A stretch of DNA of 64,000 bases from Oscillatoriales cyanobacterium RM2_1_1. Lineage in GTDB: Bacteria; Cyanobacteriota; Cyanobacteriia; Cyanobacteriales; Microcoleaceae. The notes below the pieces were generated by a model. The model did not search any database, was not told where the DNA came from, and saw only the letters and a list, made by a program, of their open reading frames with translations. Positions 19,642-27,604 of the stretch are shown one piece after another. The stretch is taken from NCBI GenBank assembly GCA_012033335.1, contig JAAURB010000002.1, positions 62,001-126,000 on the forward strand, in the 5' to 3' direction. A program made the translations under genes and the position numbers. The stretch's first letter is position 1. Each line of letters starts with the position of its first letter.

Positions 19642-21573
19642 ATGGCGACCCTGACCGAAGCCCTACAACTTGCAATCTCAGACCATCGTGCTAATCATTT
19701 CACTCGGGCTGAACGAACCTACGCTCAGATCTTAGAGAAGCAGCCCCATAATGCTGATGCTCTCTATGGTTTGGGGGTTTTGACTCACCAAATCGGCAAA
19801 TATCAGCTCGCCGAACACCTGTTCAACCAGTTACTCAAGCTTCATCCCGATTCGGCTAGGGGATGGTTAGGGCTAGGGAATTTGTATCAGAGTCAGGGTC
19901 AATTTTCTGAGGCTATAACCGCCTACCAAAACGTTTTAGAAATTCAACCCGATTCAGTGGCCGCCTATAACAACCTGGGCTATGCCCTACAACAACAGGG
20001 CAAATTAGAGGAGGCGATCGCCCGCTACCAAACAGCCCTGGAGTTCCAACCCGATTGCCAGGAAGCGGAGGTGAATTTGGGTAATATTTTTCATGCCTTG
20101 GGCCAGCTTTCCCCGGAGAATCAACTTGACTATGGCATTGCTAATTGCAACCTGGGAATCACTTGCCAGTATCAGGGAGATCTGAAAACCGCCCGCCAAT
20201 ACTACCATCAGGCGATCGCCCTGAACCCCAATCTTGCCAAGGCTTACTCCGGCTTGGGGGCAATTTATCAAAAACAGGATCAGCTAGAGTTGGCAGAAGC
20301 CGCCTACCACAAAGCCCTAGAGCTTGATCCAGAGGATGGAGAGGTTTATTTGAGTCTGGGCAAGCTGTATCAAACTCAGCGTCAACTCATGGCATCAGCT
20401 TCTGCCTATCGTCAGGGATTATGCCGGGTGAATCCGGCCTATGCCGCCGCTCTGAAAGCCTACCAGCCCTTGAATGTCCCCCCCGAAGAGCGTTTGCCCC
20501 CTGAGGTTTCTATGGGAGAGGTAACGATTGGAGGACATTCGTTTCCGACGGTTTCTCCCGTACCTACCGATCAGGGTAAGCGTCCGTTCTGGACGGTGAT
20601 TGTACCCCTCTACAACCGCCAGGAATTTATGCTGGAATGCCTGGCTAGTTTGCTCAGACAGTGGCAGGGAGAGGAGCACATGGAGATTCTAGTGATGGAC
20701 AATAATAGCCATGTTCCGATGTTTGAACTGGTAGAAGCCATTGGGGGAGGGGTTGTTCAGTATTACCGAAATCCCCAGAATATTGGAGCCCGACGCAACT
20801 TTAACCTGGGAATTGCCCTGAGTCGGGGACAATGGGTGCAGGTCTTGCCAGATGATGAATATGTCTTGCCCGATTTTTACAAGCGTTTGCAGCAGAGCTT
20901 AGGGGACTGCCCTGATTCGGTGGGAGCAGCTTTCACAGGCTATCAGAATATTGATGATCGAGAAGAGGTTATTTTTGTTCAGTACCATCCCGGGCTACAG
21001 CCGGGGATCAATTCAAATTGGTTGGAGCGGATTGGGGTATCAAATCCCCTGAATCCCTGCGCCGTGGTGATTCGTCGCACGACCCATGAACAGCTTGGAG
21101 TCTATGACCCAGCCAATAACTATACTCCGGATTGGGAGCTCTACAAGCGGATTGCCGCTTTTCAGGATTGGTGGCACGAATCAGGTGTTCTGGCTTGCTA
21201 TCGTCAGCATTCAAACAATATGTCAACCGAGATGTTTCTCGCCGGAGCCCAGGGGGATCAGTATCGTCTGGGGATTGAGATGTCTGCGGGCTATCTGCCT
21301 GCAGAGGTGGTAGCCCGATCTCGACGACACTACTTTGATCTATGCCTGAAACAAGCCGCAATTCCTTTGAAAGCTGGCAAGATGAATGCGGTGTTTCGGC
21401 TGATTCAAGCTGCCCTGAAAATTGATTCATCTCCCGAAGCCGCTCAAAAATTGTTTGCCTGGTTGGCTAGCGATGGAGCTTCTCCAGTCAGAACAGTATT
21501 GGTGGAAAAGTTGAGCGCTATGCCGTTCAATGATTCCAGTGAAACAAAAGATTTTTTCTTTGCCTATCCTTAA
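19642..21573 (+). CDS. TPR protein with family-2 glycosyltransferase domain
   Basis: A 643-residue protein. Residues 1-285 are TPR units (for example A-I-T-A-Y-Q-N-V-L-E-I-Q-P-D-S and A-I-A-R-Y-Q-T-A-L-E). After a short linker, a GT-A domain begins at about 314 with W-T-V-I-V-P-L-Y-N-R, followed by I-L-V-M-D-N-N-S, N-I-G-A-R-R-N-F-N and the metal-binding-like L-P-D-D-E-Y. It lies 122 bases after the GT41 gene on the same strand. TPR-glycosyltransferase proteins usually modify proteins or cell-surface material. I infer possible extension of a sugar placed by the GT41 enzyme. The ATG at 19642 has weak upstream AGGATAC. Confidence 0.82.
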   Translation: MATLTEALQLAISDHRANHFTRAERTYAQILEKQPHNADALYGLGVLTHQIGKYQLAEHLFNQLLKLHPDSARGWLGLGNLYQSQGQFSEAITAYQNVLEIQPDSVAAYNNLGYALQQQGKLEEAIARYQTALEFQPDCQEAEVNLGNIFHALGQLSPENQLDYGIANCNLGITCQYQGDLKTARQYYHQAIALNPNLAKAYSGLGAIYQKQDQLELAEAAYHKALELDPEDGEVYLSLGKLYQTQRQLMASASAYRQGLCRVNPAYAAALKAYQPLNVPPEERLPPEVSMGEVTIGGHSFPTVSPVPTDQGKRPFWTVIVPLYNRQEFMLECLASLLRQWQGEEHMEILVMDNNSHVPMFELVEAIGGGVVQYYRNPQNIGARRNFNLGIALSRGQWVQVLPDDEYVLPDFYKRLQQSLGDCPDSVGAAFTGYQNIDDREEVIFVQYHPGLQPGINSNWLERIGVSNPLNPCAVVIRRTTHEQLGVYDPANNYTPDWELYKRIAAFQDWWHESGVLACYRQHSNNMSTEMFLAGAQGDQYRLGIEMSAGYLPAEVVARSRRHYFDLCLKQAAIPLKAGKMNAVFRLIQAALKIDSSPEAAQKLFAWLASDGASPVRTVLVEKLSAMPFNDSSETKDFFFAYP

Positions 21574-21580
21574 AATTGAC

Positions 21581-21644
21581 ATTCCGCACTTTGAAGGGTG
21601 ATACAAAGACCTCAATTGTTTTGTGCCAGTTGAAAGTGCGGAAT
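21581..21644. repeat. 12-bp inverted repeat pair after the TPR-GT2 gene
   Basis: ATTCCGCACTTT (21581-21592) and AAAGTGCGGAAT (21633-21644) are perfect inverse copies 40 bases apart, eight bases past the stop codon. The spacing is long for a simple terminator. It may be the ends of a tiny mobile-element remnant or a bidirectional 3' structure. Confidence 0.5.
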
Positions 21645-21720
21645 ATGGGTGGCTTTTTGCATGGGATTCTCGTCTAACCCAAACAAATGAAAGCGTTGTT
21701 ATTATCCCCTCAGCAAACAC

Positions 21721-21749
21721 TGATGAAGAACTTTAAAGGTTCTTCATCA
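21721..21749. terminator. Perfect 11-bp hairpin
   Basis: TGATGAAGAAC (21721-21731) and GTTCTTCATCA (21739-21749) pair around TTTAAAG. No T-run follows. It sits in the 438-base gap before the transporter operon and could terminate the preceding transcript. No gene is supported in this gap; a 61-codon frame at 21791 lacks a ribosome site. Confidence 0.45.
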
Positions 21750-22011
21750 ATAACCTTCTCTTAAAATTGAGATAATCTTTTCTTAAGCTGATGATGGTAA
21801 GGTACACTCACATCCAGGGTGCTGGAAAATTATATGAAACTCTGACCTGTCACTGCTTTCAACCTTGGCAATTTCAATCGAGAACTTTTGATCATTCTGG
21901 TTTGAGCTTTCTTGAAATTCTGGTTACAATTCTCAGGAAATTACGCCTGAATGGTCTTACAGGGTCAATCCGCTAAACTTTCTTACATTCTAACTAACCC
22001 AAGTCAACCCC

Positions 22012-23139
22012 ATGTCTAATCATCAAACTCGACGAAATTTTATTCTTGGCTCACTAGGAACTCTGACTGCTATTGTTGTTGTGTCCTGCAGCGGAGGTTC
22101 AAATCAATCAACCCAAACAGAAACGACCCCTGCTAATCCAGATTCAACTGCAGTTAATACGACAGCAACAAATACTAGCGGTGCGGGAGACAGCATCACA
22201 GTTTACACGGCCTTAGAAGATGATCAAATTCGGGACTATTTGTCTTCTTTCCAGAAAGCCCATCCTGATATTAAAGTCAATATTGTAAGAGATTCTACCG
22301 GAATTGTTACCGCCAAATTACTGGCCGAAAAAGATAATCCTCAAGCTGATGTAATCTGGGGTTTGGCCGCTTCTAGCCTTCTAGTAGCTGATCAACAAGG
22401 GCTTTTAGAACCCTACGCTCCCGCCGGGTTAGATCAGGTTAGACCTCAATTTAGAGATGAGCAAAATCCACCTAACTGGGTTGGAATTGATGCCTGGATG
22501 TCTGCTTTTTGCGTAAACACGGTGGAAATGGAGAAAAGAGGCTTACCTATTCCCCAATCCTGGGAAGATTTGACCAAACCTGAATATCAGGGTTTAATCG
22601 TCATGTCTAATCCAGCTTCATCTGGAACAGGGTTCCTATCCGTTTCGGCTCTGTTGCAGATGAAAGGAGAAGAGGCTGGTTGGCAATACTTAGATGCCTT
22701 GAACGAGAATGTTGCTCAATACATGCACTCCGGATCAAAGCCCTGTAAAGCCGCTGGAACTGGAGAATACCCAATCGGGGTTTCCTTCGGCTACCGGGCC
22801 GTCAAGCAAAAGAATGATGGCGAACCGATTGCTGCCGTTTTTCCCACAGAGGGTTCAGGATGGGATATTGAAGCGAATGCCCTGGTCAAGAAAGCAGATA
22901 TGAAACCTGCGGCCAAAACCTTTTTGGACTGGGCCATCTCTCCTGAAGTCTCCAAAGAATATGCCAAAAACTTTGCGATCACGGCTGTGGAAACTGATGT
23001 GCCGATTCCTGAAGGGTTCCCCGCTGATCCCACCGCTCAACTAGCTAAGAACGATTTCAAATGGGCCGCTCAAAATCGGGATGCCATTCTGGAAGAATGG
23101 ACAAAGCGGTATGATTCTAAATCTGAGCCCAAAAGTTAG
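22012..23139 (+). CDS. Tat-exported lipoprotein, substrate-binding subunit of ABC importer (AEP/Fe type)
   Basis: A 375-residue periplasmic binding protein. The N-terminus combines a twin-arginine T-R-R-N-F-I-L-G with a lipobox V-V-S-C (Cys 26), followed by a Ser/Thr/Asn-rich tether to about residue 60. The fold starts [11 protein letters not shown] and includes [16 protein letters not shown], typical of the putative 2-aminoethylphosphonate binding proteins related to the Fe(III)-binding AfuA/FbpA group. The ligand is therefore a phosphonate-like compound or iron. It heads the import operon. A terminator just downstream probably keeps its message more abundant than the ATPase and permease messages. 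Confidence 0.85.
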   Translation: MSNHQTRRNFILGSLGTLTAIVVVSCSGGSNQSTQTETTPANPDSTAVNTTATNTSGAGDSITVYTALEDDQIRDYLSSFQKAHPDIKVNIVRDSTGIVTAKLLAEKDNPQADVIWGLAASSLLVADQQGLLEPYAPAGLDQVRPQFRDEQNPPNWVGIDAWMSAFCVNTVEMEKRGLPIPQSWEDLTKPEYQGLIVMSNPASSGTGFLSVSALLQMKGEEAGWQYLDALNENVAQYMHSGSKPCKAAGTGEYPIGVSFGYRAVKQKNDGEPIAAVFPTEGSGWDIEANALVKKADMKPAAKTFLDWAISPEVSKEYAKNFAITAVETDVPIPEGFPADPTAQLAKNDFKWAAQNRDAILEEWTKRYDSKSEPKS

Positions 23140-23157
23140 TTTCGGCTGATGATGAAT

Positions 23158-23182
23158 AAAGGCGTTCTATTAGAGCGCCTTT
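23158..23182 (+). terminator. Terminator or attenuator after the binding-protein gene
   Basis: AAAGGCGTTCT (23158-23168) pairs with AGAGCGCCTTT (23172-23182), 11 pairs with one wobble around ATT, followed by TGTT. It is 18 bases past the stop codon. It fits the common arrangement in which the binding protein is made in excess. Confidence 0.75.
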
Positions 23183-23198
23183 GTTGGTTATAGATTGT

Positions 23199-23284
23199 TT
23201 ACAGCCTTTCTCACCCTGCTAGAGTACGGCCCGGTGCGCCACCAATTCCCAAATCCATACCTGACGGGATTGAAAATCGCTGTA
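23199..23284 (+). repeat. Dispersed short repeat, family 1, copy B
   Basis: It begins TTACAGCCTTTCTCACCCTG and ends ACGGGATTGAAAATCGCTGTA. It shares ends and partial interior (GGTATGGATTTGGGAATTGG on the other strand) with copies at 3977, 30921 and 63107. Confidence 0.65.
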
Positions 23285-23385
23285 GTCAACTCATCATCAC
23301 CCTGATTGACTGACAAATCTTTTGTGTGATTGTCTGAACTGCCCTCTCCCTCTCCCAAGTTAACAGAGGGAACCGGAGAAGATCT

Positions 23386-23416
23386 CCCCTCTCCCTCTCT
23401 GGGAGAGGGAGAGGGG
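23386..23416. repeat. Perfect G/C-rich hairpin, CCCCTCTCCCTCTC type
   Basis: Two 14-base arms, 23386-23399 and 23403-23416, pair around TGG and are embedded in further CCCTCTCCC and GGGGTGAGGG runs (23340-23430). Sequences of this style are common in cyanobacterial intergenic DNA. Together with the family-1 repeat it fills the 352-base gap before the ATPase gene. The region also must hold any internal promoter. Confidence 0.6.
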
Positions 23417-23491
23417 GTGAGGGGGAGAGAGTTTTGTCGGTCAACCAACATCACCAACCCATCATAAATAAATAAATATAGAGAAAAGATT

Positions 23492-24703
23492 ATGACTTAC
23501 TCTTCTGAATTTCCAGTCACAACTTCTCAATCCCAAACTCATCAAAATCCTCCCCCAATTGATCGCCTGATTCAACCTCAAAATCAACCGATTGGCACCA
23601 ACCTGGGAGAACCCTATTTGCGAATTGAAGGAGTGAACAAATCCTTTGGGAGTTTTGTCGCATTGCGAGAGATTTATCTGGATGTTTATCCAGGGGAATT
23701 TGTCTGTTTGTTGGGGCCGAGTGGCTGCGGCAAAACGACTCTACTCCGCATTATTGCAGGGCTAGAACAGCAAACCAGTGGTCGAGTTATCCAAGGGGGC
23801 AAAGACGTTTCTAACCTGCCCACTTCCAGACGAGATTTTGGCATTGTCTTCCAATCCTATGCCCTGTTTCCCAACTTAACGGTTGAACAAAATATTGGGT
23901 ATGGCTTACACAATGAAGGACGACCTAAGTCAGAGATTCAGGCAAAAGTTAATGAGTTAATTGATCTGGTTGGACTAGAGGGTAATGCCCACAAATACCC
24001 CTCCCAAATGTCAGGTGGTCAACAACAACGGGTAGCATTGGCCCGGGCATTGGCCCAGTCTCCGGGGTTGTTGCTTCTAGATGAGCCACTATCTGCCCTC
24101 GATGCCAAAGTCAGGGAGAAACTTCGGAGTGAAATTACTCACCTGCAAAAACGGTTAGGAATTACTACGGTGATGGTGACCCATGACCAGGCAGAAGCCC
24201 TTTCCATGGCTGATCGGGTAGTGGTAATGGATAAGGGCTACATTGCCCAAGTTGGCACCCCCCACAATATTTACCAAGAACCCAATAGCCCCTTTGTTGC
24301 CAACTTCATCGGAATCATGAATTTCCTCAAGGGCATTGTCCTGGCCTCCAATCAGGTTTGTTGTGGCAATATTACCCTAAGTACAGGGGTTCAAGTGCTA
24401 GAGCCAATCCATAGCAATGTCACCATCGCCATTCGTCCAGAAGATATTAAGTTTTTGGGGGAGGTCGGGGCTATCAGTTCACCGCTGCTGGATCGACCCA
24501 ATGTTCTGATTGCCAACATTAATAGCCTGGAATTTTTAGGGGCAGGTTATCTGGTTAATGTCAGCCTTGAGGGGGATTCTAGAGAAGAAATCTTGGTCAA
24601 TCTTCCGATTGAAATCGCTAGAAAAATTAACTTCAATTCGTCTCAGTGTCGCTTAGCCCTCCAACTTCCACCTGAATTGATCAAGATTTTTCCAACTGCT
24701 TAA
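23492..24703 (+). CDS. ABC transporter ATP-binding protein (AEP/Fe importer type)
   Basis: A 403-residue importer ATPase. An N-terminal extension of about 45 residues is rich in Gln, Pro and Asn. The nucleotide-binding domain has Walker A G-P-S-G-C-G-K-T-T near 97-105, the ABC signature M-S-G-G-Q-Q-Q-R near 180, Walker B L-L-L-L-D-E-P-L-S-A-L-D and the switch His in V-T-H-D-Q-A-E-A. A C-terminal TOBE-like regulatory region (A-I-R-P-E-D-I-K) follows, as in spermidine, iron and aminoethylphosphonate importers. It energises the permease encoded 88 bases downstream. Confidence 0.9.
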   Translation: MTYSSEFPVTTSQSQTHQNPPPIDRLIQPQNQPIGTNLGEPYLRIEGVNKSFGSFVALREIYLDVYPGEFVCLLGPSGCGKTTLLRIIAGLEQQTSGRVIQGGKDVSNLPTSRRDFGIVFQSYALFPNLTVEQNIGYGLHNEGRPKSEIQAKVNELIDLVGLEGNAHKYPSQMSGGQQQRVALARALAQSPGLLLLDEPLSALDAKVREKLRSEITHLQKRLGITTVMVTHDQAEALSMADRVVVMDKGYIAQVGTPHNIYQEPNSPFVANFIGIMNFLKGIVLASNQVCCGNITLSTGVQVLEPIHSNVTIAIRPEDIKFLGEVGAISSPLLDRPNVLIANINSLEFLGAGYLVNVSLEGDSREEILVNLPIEIARKINFNSSQCRLALQLPPELIKIFPTA

Positions 24704-24791
24704 CTAACCGTAGCTCAATCTATCTTTAGTTAACTGAGCCCTATCTGCTGGCCCGATTTTTCCGTGCAACCCTATCAGAACTTCCAGAAAA

Positions 24792-26522
24792 ATGACAACC
24801 TCAAACTCTCCACTCCAAAAACCTCTACTTCAAGGCGCTCCCCAGAAGTTGACTGCTGAAGATTGGCTCATGAGAATACTTCTGGGATTGGGCACCCTCT
24901 GGTTACTGGTGGGGGTAATTTTTCCTTTGATCCCCATGATTAGCCGGAGTTTTCAAGATCGAGATGGAAACTGGGTGGGACTGGCAAACTATGTCAAATA
25001 CCTGACCACACCAACTTTAGGACAATCTTTTGGGAATAGTTTATATGTGGCATTGATCAGTACTTTGATCTGTGTTCTTTTTGCTTTTGTCTATGCCTAT
25101 GCCCTGACTAGAACCCGAGTTAGAGGGAAGGGAATTTTCCAAACCCTGGGAATGTTGCCCCTATATCTTCCTCCTATGGCCCATGCCATTGGCTTGATTT
25201 ATTTATTTGGAAATCAGGGAATAGTTACGAATGGGCTTTTTGGTTTACTGCCGGGTTGGGATATTAACTTATATGGCTCAACTGGAATTATTCTAGGGGA
25301 GATTTTATACTGCTTTCCCCAAGCCTTAGTTATTTTAGTTACGGCTTTGAGTTTGACGGATGCCAGACTTTACGAAGCGGCTGAAGTCATGAGAACTTCA
25401 TCCTTGAGAACATTTTTAACCATTACCCTTCCGGGAGTCAAATATGGTTTGATCAGCGCAGTTTTTGTCTGTTTTATTCTGGCGTTTACAGATTTCGGTG
25501 TGCCTAAAGTGGTGGGGGGAAGCTTCAATGTGCTGGCGACTGATATCTATAAACAAGTGATTGGTCAGCAAAACTTTTCCATGGGAGCAACGATTAGTGT
25601 CTTTCTCCTGATTCCTGCCGTCATGGCTTATATTATCAATCGAATTGTCCAACGACGGCAAACGACTTTTGTCAGTGCCAAATCAGTCCCTTTTCAACCC
25701 AAAGACAATCCAGTTTTAGACTGGGGTATGTTTGTATTCTGTAGTTTGGTTGCCCTGGTTGTTCTGGTTGTATTTGGCATGATCATTCTGGCTTCGGTGA
25801 TCAAAGTCTGGCCCTATAATTTTAGTCTGAGCCTGAGACATTATAATTTTGGTAGTGTGGGGGGAGGCGGTTACCAAGCCTATCGCAATAGCATTGTAGT
25901 GTCTCTGCTGACCGCTGTTTTTGGAACAGCTATTGTGTTTATTAATGCTTACCTGATTGAAAAAGGCAAGGGATTGTCTGGGTTGCGATCGCTCAATGCT
26001 TTTCTTTCCAATTTACCCCTGGCATTACCCGGATTAGTGCTGGGATTGTCCTATGTATTTTTCTTCAATCATCCCCGCAATCCTCTGAATTTTCTCTACG
26101 CTACGACAGCAATTCTGGTGTTGTGTAATATCATCCATTTCTACACCGTTTGTTTTTTGACAGCTAGCACTGCCCTCCAACAAGTTGACCCAGAATTCGA
26201 GTCGGTTTCTGCTTCAATGGGAGTACCTTTTTACAAAACTTTCTGGCGGGTGACTGTTCCCATTTCGATTCCCGCCATCCTGGAAATTGGAATTTACTAT
26301 TTTGTCAACGCGATGATTACTGTCTCGGCGATTGTTTTCCTCTATCCAGCAAATTTTCCCCTAGCCGCTGTGGCGATTATTAATATGGATGATGCGGGAG
26401 ATGTGGCGGCGGCAGCAGCCATGTCAACCTTGATTGTTTTCACCAGTATTGGGGTGAAAATTCTCTATCATTTTCTGACTCGTGGATTACGAAATCGAAC
26501 CCAAGCATGGCTGAAGCGATGA
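24792..26522 (+). CDS. Fused two-domain ABC permease (AEP/Fe importer type)
   Basis: A 576-residue integral membrane protein with about 12 hydrophobic segments in two similar halves. Each half carries an inner-membrane importer EAA-like loop: Y-E-A-A-E-V-M-R-T-S near 195 and F-E-S-V-S-A-S-M-G-V-P near 475, the contact sites for the ATPase. This fused layout is known for the putative 2-aminoethylphosphonate permeases and iron permeases such as FbpB. It forms the channel for the binding protein at 22012 and ATPase at 23492. Its stop codon overlaps the ATG of the following pseudogene (ATGA), so the two were translated together when that gene was intact. Confidence 0.88.
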   Translation: MTTSNSPLQKPLLQGAPQKLTAEDWLMRILLGLGTLWLLVGVIFPLIPMISRSFQDRDGNWVGLANYVKYLTTPTLGQSFGNSLYVALISTLICVLFAFVYAYALTRTRVRGKGIFQTLGMLPLYLPPMAHAIGLIYLFGNQGIVTNGLFGLLPGWDINLYGSTGIILGEILYCFPQALVILVTALSLTDARLYEAAEVMRTSSLRTFLTITLPGVKYGLISAVFVCFILAFTDFGVPKVVGGSFNVLATDIYKQVIGQQNFSMGATISVFLLIPAVMAYIINRIVQRRQTTFVSAKSVPFQPKDNPVLDWGMFVFCSLVALVVLVVFGMIILASVIKVWPYNFSLSLRHYNFGSVGGGGYQAYRNSIVVSLLTAVFGTAIVFINAYLIEKGKGLSGLRSLNAFLSNLPLALPGLVLGLSYVFFFNHPRNPLNFLYATTAILVLCNIIHFYTVCFLTASTALQQVDPEFESVSASMGVPFYKTFWRVTVPISIPAILEIGIYYFVNAMITVSAIVFLYPANFPLAAVAIINMDDAGDVAAAAAMSTLIVFTSIGVKILYHFLTRGLRNRTQAWLKR

Positions 26523-27181
26523 ATCCCCAACCCCCTATCAACTAACTCAATCCCAATGTTCCCGATCAACTACCCTGGATTGATGTTCCGGTGATAAAAG
26601 CTACCGCTGAATCCCTACAGGGTTATGGCAACCTCGTGGAAAATTATCAGGATTGCCCGATTGAAATCACCACTTGGCCCCAACCCGGATAGCGACCCAT
26701 AGCTTCTGGAACTGGAAATCAAGCGGGGACAACCCAGGGCATCTTTGAATTTTGATGGCAGGGAGACTTATTCTATGGTCGCAACCCAGCCGTTGCAGAT
26801 CAGTTGTTGGGATGGTCAAAAAAACCCTAGGGAGGCCACTACTGCCACAACCTGATCAAACCATTTCCCCAACCATTCCCCGGTGTTGCTGTGGATGTCA
26901 ATTATCACCCCGACGGTGGGCAGTTGTTTTTTCCTCTGGATGGTTCTGCTTTTATTGTGCCCTTGGCGTTACCCGGGGATGATCTGAAACCTGAGGATTT
27001 TGTCGCGTTCTCCTTCGCAGGAAATCTGGGACTCTATATTCATCCCGGTATCTGGCATGAAGGCGTATTTCTAAGGGCTGAAAGAGCCCAATTCTATGAT
27101 GAACAGGGTAAAGTCCATGCTCGCTTTAGCTGTAACCTGGCCCAGGAGTTTGGCATATTCCTGCGGATTCCCCTGGCTTAG
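26519..27181 (+). pseudogene. Ureidoglycolate-lyase-like cupin gene with four in-frame stops
   Basis: One frame runs from the ATG at 26519 to the stop at 27181 without any indel, but contains TAA at 26543, TAG at 26690, TGA at 26753 and TAG at 26828. Between them the translation is good family sequence: I-D-V-P-V-I-K-A-T-A-E-S-L-Q-G-Y-G, then V-N-Y-H-P-D-G-G-Q-L-F-F-P and Y-I-H-P-G-I-W-H-E-G-V-F. These resemble ureidoglycolate lyase-type cupins. Every stop can arise by one C-to-T or G-to-A change (for example TGG to TGA in E-F-stop-W-Q-G-D). The ATG overlaps the permease stop, so it was the last gene of the import operon. Only the C-terminal 96 codons remain open, and residual function is unlikely. 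Confidence 0.85.
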
Positions 27182-27327
27182 CCTCAGAATTCCCTGAGTT
27201 ATAACTGAGGGTCTTGAGAACAGCTACTCAAACAGGAGCAGATCCTTTGAAGTTAAGCTAGGGAATTATTCAGTTAGGAAATTAAGGGTGAAAATAACTG
27301 ATAACAAATATCAAGTCTGGTATAAAC

Positions 27328-27430
27328 TTACACAAACAAATAAGCCTATCCCATGATATCTTCAGATAAACCCAACAATACCGAGCACAATTTAGACAGG
27401 CTTACCGTTCGCGGTGGGCCTTTATTTAAT
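27328..27430 (+). ncRNA. Candidate small RNA ending in a strong terminator
   Basis: A TATAAA box at 27321-27326 precedes about 70 bases of non-coding DNA and then a strong terminator. TAAGCCT (27341-27347) can pair with AGGCTTA (27398-27404), whose last bases are also needed by the terminator stem, so the two folds exclude each other. TATC-TTCA-GATA forms a small inner stem. No -35 box is clear and the downstream gene is on the other strand, so this could instead be the 3' end of the import-operon transcript. It does not match any RNA family I recognise. Confidence 0.35.
27399..27430 (+). terminator. Intrinsic terminator with TTCG tetraloop
   Basis: GGCTTACCG (27399-27407) pairs with CGGTGGGCC (27412-27420), nine pairs with two wobbles, closed by TTCG and followed by TTTATTTAATTTT. 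This is the clearest intrinsic terminator in the window. It lies 218 bases past the pseudogene, between convergent units. The rest of the 27182-27604 gap holds no gene. Confidence 0.8.
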
Positions 27431-27604
27431 TTTCGAACTTTTTTCAATATAGCAACTTTCCAGTAAATGTCCAAATCTCTAAAATCCAGATTAGGACTTA
27501 GGCAACTTGCAACTCGGTATCAGACTTCTCAAGAACTGTTGCACCACCCAACTCCTGCTGATGATCTTTCATGACACCCTGTTCAGGGAAGCTGTCCCGG
27601 AAAT

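Noticed and set aside
21791-21976. 61-codon plus-strand frame before the binding-protein gene
   Set aside because: No ribosome site and no family-like features; probably the 5' region of the transporter operon.
26752-26982. 76-codon frame inside the ureidoglycolate-lyase-like pseudogene
   Set aside because: It is in another frame from the family sequence and has no ribosome site.
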